64,000 bases of DNA, taken from positions 4,712,001 to 4,776,000 of the forward strand of contig OX388313.1 of assembly GCA_947579605.1 (NCBI GenBank), read 5' to 3'. Numbering within the stretch: the first letter of the stretch is position 1; each line of letters starts with the position of its first letter. Below the pieces are notes generated by a model that searched no databases, had not been told where the DNA came from, and worked only from the letters and a program-made list of their open reading frames with translations. A program made the translations under genes and the position numbers. Below, in pieces: positions 13,901 to 21,571 of this stretch. Source of the stretch: Athripsodes cinereus. Lineage: Eukaryota > Arthropoda > Insecta > Trichoptera > Leptoceridae.

Positions 13901-16083
13901 AGATATGAATGTAGAAGTCTATTTATGATATGAAATTAATTTGGCCGCACAATTTGATTGGCTGCATTACCAACATACTATTCATTTGAATTTCTAGTCT
14001 ATACTATGAAGGTCAATGTATAAATACAAAAAACTTTTTGATATATAGGTGGAAATTATTTCTGATGGAAATTATGCCAACATCAGAAATCAATTAATTC
14101 CAAAAATAATACAAACTTTTGCGCAGTAAAAGCAAATGAAATGATTTGTACAAACATTGAATAGAACCACTGACCAAAACACAAAATAAAGTGTCATAAT
14201 TTTTATTTACTTTGTAGTACAATAAAACTCAGGGGACCGGAAAACTTGGAAGATGAGGACTAGGAGAGCCGACCCTAAGTAAATGGGATAAAGGCGAGGG
14301 TGAAGAAGAAGAAGAGTACAATAAAACTCGAATTAGGTTTACAGCTGTGGTTTGCCAAACTCATATTGCAGATTATTTCATTTTCAAAGAAAAAACATTG
14401 AAATTTTTTCAATAAAAAATTCTAACAATAATCTCAAGACTTGTGTTAATAAAATTAATCTAACCTTTTTCCTGTTTTCACTCCGAATTTCTTCATGTTG
14501 AAGTTCTTAGGGAAATTCTCAAAAAGTGGTGATACATGTCCAGGCAATCCTACGTCAGACATTCTGCATGGCACAAAAAAATATTTTGTATTTTTTTTAT
14601 ATTAGGATAAGCCTAAACAACAATATCACTCGTGGTGACTCTGTGTATATAATTTTGGAGAAAATAATTATTCAAGTTTTAATATAATTAATTAGAGGAG
14701 GAGAAAATCATCTCATTTTCAACAAATCGCTACCTTAGTGCAGAACTATCCTAAGTATTTTAGGGTGATTTTTCAAATGAGCAGTTTAAATTTTTTTTTG
14801 TAATAAAACTAAAAATATATAGCATATTTTGACATGTCTTATTACAGTAGTGGCCATAAGTATGGAAACGCTTAACAAAATATATGACAATGGTCAAAAT
14901 CAGGTAATTTTCTCTTTTTGTGAGGATTTCAATCATAAAGGGGCATGCATCTCATAATAGGCTATCACGACTCACAAATGTTGGTGGTTTTCTGAATAAA
15001 TGCATTAAAAACCTAACTTTTCTAGGAATTTAAATAAAATTCTAAGCGTTTCCATACTTATGGACACTACTGTATATATTAATCTAATTACTCAGATTCA
15101 TTAAATTATCTCGTATCTGTTATTATCATTTCATATTTCTTAATACGTAACTCAGTTTGACCAAAATTTTAACTTAGGATAGTTATGCATCAAGGTAACG
15201 AAATATTAAATATCATATTCATGAGTAGTAAAGTTAATTGTATATTTTTTACAGGGAGTTGGTCGCTGGCTACCCCAAGTGTGGGACACCGTTGATGGGA
15301 CAGTCAAATGGATGATCCATGACTTAATTAAAAAAATGTGTAATATAAACTCGCCCTCTGTACATTGAATAACTGATATTTTTATGATACTTTGTATTGA
15401 CTTGAAATAATGTAACCAATGTACAGTGAAGAACAAAATAAATAATAATATATATCCATCTATACCATTTCAGCATCTCCCATTAGCAAATAGCCAGTTA
15501 ATTTACTGTGTAAATATCTTTCTTTTTTGAGCTAATACAATAATAAATTTTTCAGGAGGGATTGTATAACTCGTCAATTAATTGAATGCTTGTTAACTTC
15601 AACAACCTCGTATCTAAAAAAGTACCATTTTGCAGGAGACATTAAAAACTCTATAACTTTTTCTACACAACAAATATTTATTTTCTGTTAATGTGAACTT
15701 AAGGTTCAATTAAGGTTGCATCTAATTAATCGAATAATTTTATTAGTTTAATTCCTTAAAGCCTTTAAAAACATTGCAACTTAAGAATGAAAAATTGATC
15801 AAAATTAGATACGAGGTTGTTGAAGTTAACCAGCATAATTATGCTTTATTCGTCATGACACGTGAAAAAATAAAAAGTTATGCAATCGATATTTTTTAAA
15901 ATTGATTTATACTTTAATCAACACATGGTAAAATAAATAAATAAAATAACAATAAAACAAAAAAACTTACTCATGATTTTCATATTTATCTTTGATATTT
16001 CCCAAGCCATATCCACAATATACAAACAAAAAGTTATTGTTCCACAAAAAAATAAACAAAACTAATGAATTATACTTCCACAT
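4928..16083 (-). CDS. Secreted sushi (CCP)/EGF-domain protein, 5' six exons
   Basis: I assembled six coding exons by eye: 16083-15971, 14563-14465, 12589-12510, 6923-6747, 6012-5853 and 5151-4928. All are bounded by AG acceptors and GT donors (GTAAGT, GTTAGA, GTAAGA, GTATGT, GTAAGT, GTAAGT), and codon phases agree at every junction, giving 284 residues with no stop. The start MWKYNSLVLFIFLW is a signal peptide. After a linker come sushi 1 (from CPRLQPPMNGRM), an EGF-like module (CLPPCQHNGICMAPGQCDC), sushi 2 and a second EGF-like module (CEPPCMNGGNCLSLNTCQC). The last donor is phase 1, typical of modular extracellular proteins. Expected role is extracellular adhesion or matrix. I do not recognise the specific family. 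The remaining exons lie left of 4928 or outside the window. The introns hold many transposons, which explains the 11-kb span. Confidence 0.85.
5375..5825. mobile_element. hAT-type MITE with 8-bp target duplication
   Basis: The ends are inverted: CAGCGATGCACAG on the left and CTGTGCATCCCTG on the right, one mismatch in 13. The flanks carry CATTAGAG at 5367-5374 and 5826-5833. An 8-bp duplication and CAG termini are hAT hallmarks. There is no transposase. It lies in an intron of the sushi/EGF gene. Confidence 0.9.
6175..6512. mobile_element. Second hAT-type MITE, same 8-bp target duplication
   Basis: The left end is TAGTGTTTCCCAACC and the right end is GGGTTAACACTG, matching the common hAT terminus CAGTGTTTCCCAACC with one changed first base. 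The flanks are CATTAGAG at 6167-6174 and 6513-6520. The interior has GCCCC-rich blocks also seen in the MITE at 55696-55878. There is no coding sequence. It is intronic in the sushi/EGF gene. Confidence 0.85.
7341..7645. repeat. Copy of the GTGGGGTAGCCAG repeat family
   Basis: It begins CTACTATACCATCACGGCAC, then CTCACAAGTGGGGTAGTCAG, AACATGCAAGCTGTCCT, ATCAGGATAGATG and a body ending GTGCTCCACGGAAC. The same blocks recur in the same order across the window. One end carries short CTA/TATA units, as in RTE-like or SINE tails. It is probably a non-autonomous retroelement read on the opposite strand. Confidence 0.75.
7660..8000. repeat. AT-rich low-complexity block
   Basis: The block consists of repeated AAATTTTTATTTAA-type words with no gene. 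It directly abuts the truncated 5' end of the Dong/R4-like element. Confidence 0.7.
8001..10183 (+). mobile_element. Dong/R4-like non-LTR element, 5'-truncated and degenerate
   Basis: An open frame runs from 8001 to 9573 with no ATG at its start, so the element is 5'-truncated. It encodes reverse transcriptase (GIYQGDSLSPLWFCLAINP, FGLDKCKTLHI) and a late CCHC-like knuckle (CRKCLAKPETIQHIVSGC). After a frameshift at about 9560 another frame reads RPDLVLHDKRNKITYLIDIA, the signature of the restriction-like endonuclease of R2/R4/Dong elements, and continues to about 9880. The element stops at a TAA repeat (10166-10183), the known preferred target of Dong. Two catalytic regions are damaged: motif A reads DYQKHLIIENRK where an AFD-type motif is expected, and the YxDD box reads YMYD. 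The copy is dead. Confidence 0.8.
10455..10885. repeat. 45-bp minisatellite, about nine units
   Basis: The imperfect tandem unit contains ATCAACAGTAGCTTAATATT followed by GGTATTTAGCCTAATTTC, with a period of 45 bp and one shortened unit. Because 45 is a multiple of three, it leaves a spurious minus-strand open frame of 15-residue repeats (LLLIGIEIGLNTNIK) at 10619-10873. I do not regard that frame as a gene. Confidence 0.85.
10967..11165. repeat. Copy of the GTGGGGTAGCCAG repeat family
   Basis: The order is diverged but recognisable: ACTATCACAATATCCC, GGGTAGCCAGTAGACCA, GTAAGTTGTCCTCTCTGTG, ATTCAGGATGAGTGGCA and GATGTTAAATATCTTACTC, then a short remnant. It lies in an intron of the sushi/EGF gene. 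Confidence 0.7.
12058..12217 (-). pseudogene. RTE-type LINE C-terminal relic
   Basis: On the minus strand, about 45 codons read DNDIRAQGMSWKEVTQLVQ then RRFEWRRLVSALC, resembling the extreme C-terminus of RTE/BovB reverse transcriptases, followed by stops. It is surrounded by non-coding DNA and is a small fossil fragment. Confidence 0.6.
12755..12920. repeat. Diverged copy of the GTGGGGTAGCCAG repeat family
   Basis: The blocks TACCATCACCGGATCAA, AATCATGCAGAAGTCTTCTC, ACATTCTGGATTTCAA and TGTTAAATAATTTG follow the order of the common repeat. Similarity is lower than in other copies. Confidence 0.5.
13306..13776. mobile_element. TA-flanked MITE, pogo/Tigger-like ends
   Basis: The ends are perfect inverted repeats of 25 bases (13306-13330 and 13752-13776), beginning CAGTCGATTCCGCTTAATTG. 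TA dinucleotides lie at 13304-13305 and 13777-13778. The word TTAATTGGGACA also recurs internally. There is no transposase. TA duplication and CAGT termini suggest pogo-type Tc1/mariner. Confidence 0.9.
14231..14314 (+). mobile_element. 84-bp 5'-truncated RTE LINE insertion
   Basis: The insert starts AGGGGACCGGAAAACTTGG and ends with the tail (GAA)n. It is nearly identical to the last 84 bases of the RTE copy at 59982-60640. The duplication AGTACAATAAAACTC lies at 14216-14230 and 14315-14329. This is a severely truncated, fairly recent retrotransposition event. Confidence 0.9.
14845..15072. mobile_element. TA-flanked Tc1-like MITE, 228 bp
   Basis: The inverted ends are about 30 bases long with few mismatches: CAGTAGTGGCCATAAGTATG on the left and CATACTTATGGACACTACTG on the right, with an inner GGAAACGCTTA/TAAGCGTTTCC. 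TA flanks it at 14843-14844 and 15073-15074. There is no coding sequence. Confidence 0.9.
15588..15834. mobile_element. Inverted-repeat MITE, about 247 bp
   Basis: GTTAACTTCAACAACCTCGT near the left end is complemented by ACGAGGTTGTTGAAGTTAAC near the right end. The inverted ends cover about 30 bases. The outer boundary and target duplication are not certain. Confidence 0.75.
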
Positions 16084-16299
16084 TTTGATAGTTATGGTAT
16101 TAAATTCCTCAATTAAAGCGACATTGTTGTCGGTGCGATTCTAATGACCGCCCAACAACTAATAACAATAAAAACAAATCCTGAATTAGATGTTTTTGCA
16201 AAATAAGGGTATTTCCCACGTCCTTATCAAACGAACCTGTAATTTTTACCAGTGGTGTATCTTTCAAAATATCTCTACAGTTGGCCAATGCAAATTTAT

Positions 16300-16520
16300 T
16301 CATACCATCACGACATTTTCCGCATGTGGGGTAGCCAGCAGATGATGACATGCAAGTCGTTTTCTCTGTGTCAATAAAAATTAAAACATCTGGTATGAGT
16401 GGCATGCCTCATCGCTGATATGTCTTAAACGCAATGTTTTACATGCCTTTTACAGGAAACCCGAAAACCAACAGAAAAGTGTGGAATATTAATTTTTCTC
16501 CAAGAGTTCCAAGGCTCAAA
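16300..16520. repeat. Copy of the GTGGGGTAGCCAG repeat family
   Basis: Ordered blocks are ATACCATCACGACATTTTCC, GCATGTGGGGTAGCCAGCAG, GACATGCAAGTCGTTTTCTC, GAGTGGCATGCCTCATCGC and ACCCGAAAACCAACAGAAAA. It lies just upstream of the start codon of the sushi/EGF gene, so it could affect that promoter. This position effect is inference. Confidence 0.75.
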
Positions 16521-16776
16521 TTCACAAAAGCCCATAGAAAAGGGAACACTGGAATAGAAGTATGTCGGGTAGAACTTGAGCCTACATCGTTCAGTTTCCG
16601 CGTGACAATCGTACCAGTGAGACTACTGATCAGCTACAAATAATCATATTTCTCTTCTAAACTGCAGTTACGTCCCCTCGCATACTATGCCAACTCAATA
16701 GAAATGGTGCACCCATTTTTATGTATGGTTACAATTCATGTTGATTGTCTACTTAAGCAGTAATGTCACAATTATC

Positions 16777-16948
16777 TCGAAATAAATAAAACAAGTGTTT
16801 TATTCTACTATTGATTTATTCGATGAGAGAGACGTCTTTCGTCTTATGAGGACATTGTCAAGATTGACAATGTCCTCATAAGACGAAAGACGTCTCTCTC
16901 ATCGAATAAATCAATAGTAGAATAAAACACTTGTTTTATTTATTTCGA
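16777..16948. repeat. Palindrome with 85-bp arms and a 2-base loop
   Basis: Bases 16777-16861 are the reverse complement of 16864-16948, with only GA between them. I checked the outer and inner parts of the arms and found no mismatch. The arm contains GAGAGACGTCTTTCGTCTTA. A shorter, diverged relative is at 46919-47005. It resembles a foldback element; such near-perfect arms imply recent origin or gene conversion between arms. Confidence 0.95.
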
Positions 16949-17286
16949 TATGGAATTCTACTACCTAAACACCGACACAGTGAATCACAATTATCTATTT
17001 CACTACTTAGATAGGCTCCGAATATTAGAATTATATTGAGTTGTTAACCTACAGAACTGGACAATCATTACATGTGTGTGTGAAATATAAAAATATAACG
17101 TCATTCACACCTTCATTACAATAAGTAAAAATTATTTTTCACATAATAAATATTAAAAAAATTTCAACCATTGCAAACAAAGGAAGGGTAATTTAATTTT
17201 TTGTTACACCACTGATAAAACTGAGATAATTTGAACTAATTAAATAAATGTAGAAACATATTGTAATATTAATTACTCCCTGGAAA

Positions 17287-17598
17287 TCTAATATATAAAA
17301 TCCTCGTGTCATGGTGTTTGTTATCATACTCTTTCGAAACGGCTGAACCGATTTTGATGAAATTTTGTGTGCTTATTGGGTAGGTCTGAGAATCGGCCAA
17401 CATCTATTTTTCATACCCCTAAAAGTTAAGGGTGGTCCACCACGATTTTTTTATTTTATTTTTTGTATAAATTTTTTTATGGTGAGGCATTAAAAAAATA
17501 CAGCCCTAAATTTTCACCCTTCTACCATCAACCCCTATTTTTTAATAGCGATATTAGTAATAATGTATATGGCAAAACAATGTTTGCCGGGTCAGCTA
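17287..17598 (+). mobile_element. Helitron-like non-autonomous element, 312 bp
   Basis: It starts TCTAATATATAAAATCC and ends GCCGGGTCAGCTAG, inserted between A (17286) and T (17599). A TC start, a CTAG end and A/T insertion without duplication fit Helitrons. A reverse-orientation copy with the same ends is at 46241-46564. There is no coding sequence. Confidence 0.75.
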
Positions 17599-18659
17599 GT
17601 ATATTATAACATTTGTTATCCCGAGTATGTACAGTTAATTAAAAAATTATAAAATCTCTCAGATGATATTAATCGAGTACAGATTAATTTTCAGTTGAAA
17701 TAAAGATGGTTAACAGGTAATACCTTGCAACCCATAAAAAAAAACAACAAAAACAAGTTGAGTATTCAGAAATGTGTAAAATCGGTTACTTTGTCTACCG
17801 ACAAAACCTCGTAAGTCTCAGAACACTACAAAACGGGTAAAAATTAAAATAACAACACCTCCTAATTTAATTATTTAGAAAATTTAGAGCAATATCAACT
17901 AACTCACAATTGAGAAAAAATGCTTCAATATTAATCAACAATATTCCAAACAACAAATAATCTATTAAAATTAAATTCTTAGTGAAATTTTTTTTCAATC
18001 TATCAGTTATTGTGAATTCGAAATGGTTTTTATGCTCTCCTCTGTAATATTTGGTCAATGTGGGATACAAGGTATTGCATGTTAACCATCGATAATTTAT
18101 ATTTAAAGACATTATTTTCATAATTAACCACTTAATGAGTATACTCCAAACTAAGTCCAAGTATACTCAGTCGGTAAAACCCACGTAATATCCCATACCC
18201 GAATAAACTCAGGCAAACGTTATCTGCAGAAAAGACCCAAATATACTTGGGAGAAAACATTTTAAAAAGCCATCCACTCGTTTACGAGTACTCAGGAATA
18301 CTCGATGAAAATAAATACTAGAAAAAACAAAATATTTTTTTGCATTTTTTTACCATATAAAATTATTATATAAAGCATATAAAAGACATCATCACCTTAT
18401 TCGATAGTTTACCTAGTTGGGACTTAGAACCCAAAATCTATCTTTTTCGTGAAATGTGCTTTGTCCAGTTAAGCTGCCAAGCGACATTCCAAAAGCTTCT
18501 AATTTCTGTCTTAAAAGATGACATTGTATTTTATAAGCCTTATATGATAGTTTCATGTATTAAATTGACATGATATTTAATAATTGCTTTGACGGAAAAG
18601 TAGTGGTAGTTTCTAAACGTATTGATTAACGTTTAGAGCAAAAAATAAAACATTTTAAG
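17599..18659. other. No gene recognised
   Basis: This AT-rich stretch has only short open frames on both strands and no coherent splice pairs. I see no repeat family here that matches others in the window. Confidence 0.5.
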
Positions 18660-18845
18660 CAGCCAGTTAAAAATGGACTTACCACGTCTATAAGTGTGAT
18701 TTCTACGAGAGTTGTGAGCAATATGTTTCGGTTGGAGTACTAGTCGGCAGGGAGAGAAATCGAATCCAGAATCTTTTGTTTAAGAATCCGAGACTTCACA
18801 TCAAACTACCGACTACTTATTTACAGTGTAACAAATAATAAATAT
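18660..18845 (-). mobile_element. Diverged tRNA-derived SINE, family 2
   Basis: On the minus strand the head reads GTAGTCGGTAGTTTGATGTG, AAGTCTCGG and a B-box-like GGATTCGATTTC, paralleling the family-2 SINE heads at 31953 and 50550. The body is diverged, so this is tentative. Confidence 0.45.
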
Positions 18846-19343
18846 AATAAAAACATTTATTTATATAAGGTAACAATTTTTTATTAATGATATAAAAATT
18901 TACAAAATTAAAAATTTTATACATAATCACAATGAATTCAACATACAATATTGTACATCGTCATCACATTTCTAACTGGTTAACAACCAACATAAGGCAC
19001 TAAAAAATACAGATTCAATACTAGAGACCAAATTATTTGCAAATTATATTCTTTGACGAAAAAAATAATGGATTCTTGAGTTTTACAAAGAATTTTACTT
19101 GCAGTTAACAAAGTTTCAACAGTTTAACAAAAGTCGCGTCCATACTGCATGGCAAACGAAGGGAAGAATAAAACAAGTCTCCCTATCCTCCTCTCCATTG
19201 ATATACAAAGAAAACAAAAGTGAAAAAAGACCCATTTGTTCCGTCAGCAAGTGTACATACAGCTAGTGACATTACATGTTGGTTTATCTACAAATTAAGT
19301 TGGACTACAAATAAAATTCTTGATAAAACTGTAAGAGCATATT

Positions 19344-19460
19344 TTATTTGTTATTAGGGAGTTTTACCATATAAATATCAGCAAAATATATATTATGCTC
19401 TTTGTCCAAGTTGAAATTCGTTACGGAGCATTTAGGTGAACCGTATCTTCCATCAACAAA
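19344..19460 (-). CDS. Terminal exon of an unidentified minus-strand gene
   Basis: On the minus strand a strong acceptor (GTTACACTTTCAG) is followed at once by 38 codons, FVDGRYGSPKCSVTNFNLDK then EHNIYFADIYMVKLPNNK, and a TAA stop at 19344-19346. Codon content looks like protein and unlike the surrounding AT-rich DNA. An AAATAAAAT stretch overlaps the stop and may act in polyadenylation. I do not recognise the protein and found no upstream exon among the transposons to the right. It could be a chance open frame. The acceptor and composition favour a real last exon. Confidence 0.45.
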   Translation of the reverse strand, partial: FVDGRYGSPKCSVTNFNLDKEHNIYFADIYMVKLPNNK

Positions 19461-20620
19461 CTGAAAGTGTAACAAGACCACAATTTTTATTTGATAGAGC
19501 CTTCAGCATTATGGGTTCTCTAACATATAACGGGCTGTTTATCATTTTAAAAGCAAAATGAAAACTGCGCTTTTCACCAGTACCCCTGAAATGGTTGAAG
19601 AATCCTTAAATAACACCAAAGGAGCAAATCATCATCACATGCATATTTATAATGGTGTGATAATTTGGACAATAATATACATATTTTTGTTTGCATATTT
19701 CTGTCTTAAAGTTGCATATAATTTGGTCTCAATTCATTAAGAAGACTAAAATTGGAAGGATAATTCAAGCAGTGTCCTGAATAAGGGTCTATAACATAAA
19801 AGGTTTGTATAAGGAGCACATCAAACATTTTTTAGAAAATTATGATATTAGTAAAAGAAGTTTGACTTCTTTAAAAATATCTCATTCTCTTTGTATCGCG
19901 ATTTGAAAATAAAATAAAATATTTGAGAATATTATTATTATACATACAAAGGGCAAATATGTTTTAAAAGAAGGATATATTTCACTTTTTTAAACAACTT
20001 CTTTGTGCTACAAATAATTTAATAATTTCTAAAATTGATTTAACTAAAAAAAATATTCAGCTTTCTTATAAAACACCAACAATTAGTTAAAAACATAAGT
20101 AGCAAATAAAGAGGTTCTTATTGGTTTAACATATTAGTTACAATGTTAACATATTTTTAATATTTATGGGTGCCATCAATAAAAAAAAAATACATATAGA
20201 CCCTTATTTATCACTTATTGGTGCTAACTATTTATAAGCTACAAACATTTTTTCACATATAAACTCTTAGTCATAGCTTATTGAAGCCACCAATCTATTT
20301 ATTCACTATATTGGTGTTTAGGTCCAGAATTTCATTTACAATGAAATAAAAAAAAAATGTTTATATGTATGTATATATATATATGGACAATTTGTAAAGC
20401 GTCGTTTACTCATAACATCAAGGGCCCCGTATACCGCGTCTATCACCCAAAAGGGCATATAAACCTTACTGAGGGCACTGCTTACAATAAATATATTATA
20501 TGTGCACCTATCTAAACAGGGTGATCAAAAAACACTCTATGTTTATCAACATGCAAAAGTGTTTTAATTACGCCAGCTTACAAATTGACACCTGAGAATA
20601 AGGTTTCATCCAAAAAGCAA
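19461..20620. other. AT-rich DNA, no supported gene
   Basis: A 60-codon plus-strand frame at 19558-19740 has a hydrophobic C-terminal half but no supporting exon context. The rest is AT-rich, with a TATATA run near 20370. The unknown gene with its last exon at 19344-19460 must have an intron across here. Confidence 0.45.
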
Positions 20621-20924
20621 GCAAGATACAGTCTGGCTAAAAAGAGTAGAAAATAATTGAGGGCGCTGCTGTCGTTCATATGGCAATCTTCAACAGAAAG
20701 TCAGGGTCACTCTACGGTTTTACAGTAAACATATGTAAGCGCCATTTTTTTGTTGATTAAAAATAAATCGAATATCACATTTTTATAGATTTTCTGTGTA
20801 ACAAAAATAAATTGAGACAATACCAGAGGGATTAGATTAATTCAATAACCCGGCAATATATAAAAATCTTTGGGACAAGATTCTCATGCTTATGAGGGTA
20901 GGCAAAAAAAAAAACATTTTTTTT

Positions 20925-21105
20925 AATTTTAAATATAGCCTCCTTTTAGCTCAATACATTTAGTCCAGCGGTATTCTAACTTTTTTTAAGCCATCCTAAA
21001 GAGATGATTTGTCGAATTCTATAAAATAGGTCACTGTTTCGCCGATGATTTTCTCGTTTGACGAGAATCACTTCCCGCGAAACCATTTTTCCATGTTGGG
21101 CAACA
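20925..21105 (-). pseudogene. Mariner transposase C-terminal relic
   Basis: On the minus strand, across frameshifts and stops, I can read FSS-, FDKS- and finally KKLEYRWTKCIELKGGYI, the typical C-terminal end of mariner-family transposases, followed by TAA. No DDD catalytic region remains visible. It sits just inside the left end of the TA-flanked element at 20629, consistent with being that element's own transposase. Confidence 0.6.
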
Positions 21106-21129
21106 ATTAAAAATAAAAGTGTTATGATT

Positions 21130-21250
21130 ATAATAATAATTAAAATCTTTATTGCATGATAAAAGAACAATTACAAATTTAAAAAAAAAAAAAAAAAACA
21201 TGCTATGGGCGAGTTTATCGCATGAAAGCGATATCTAGAGCTGTGTAAAG
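21130..21250 (-). mobile_element. LINE 3' tail, minus strand
   Basis: On the minus strand the end contains GCGATAAACTCGCCCATAGC, an oligo-T run, then CAATAAAGATTTTAATTATT with ATT units. Similar tails occur at 25700-25830, 30160-30300 and 59640-59730. It appears to be only the 3' untranslated end of a CR1/R1-like LINE. Confidence 0.5.
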
Positions 21251-21571
21251 CTTATTTAAAAGAATTTTAAACTGAATTGGGTCGATTCGGCACGTAAAAC
21301 GATATGAAGAGAAAATATACGCAAAAACTACTCAAAGAATCTATAAAGGACACTGGGTATACCAGACCCTAATAAAACTCAATTGGTGCTTACATTATTA
21401 TAGCCGAACTCCATAGATTTTCGTAAATGTCATCTAAATAAACATAACCTATACTTTATTGAGAGGTTATTAATATCGCGGATTCATCCATAAAAATAAC
21501 ATCGTAAACATATTAAAATGAATAATACTTAATTTAATATGAATTTGTTGTAATACTAATCGGTTACAATC

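Noticed and set aside
19558..19740. Plus-strand 60-codon frame with a hydrophobic end
   Set aside because: It has no splice or homology support, and AT-rich DNA often yields such hydrophobic frames.
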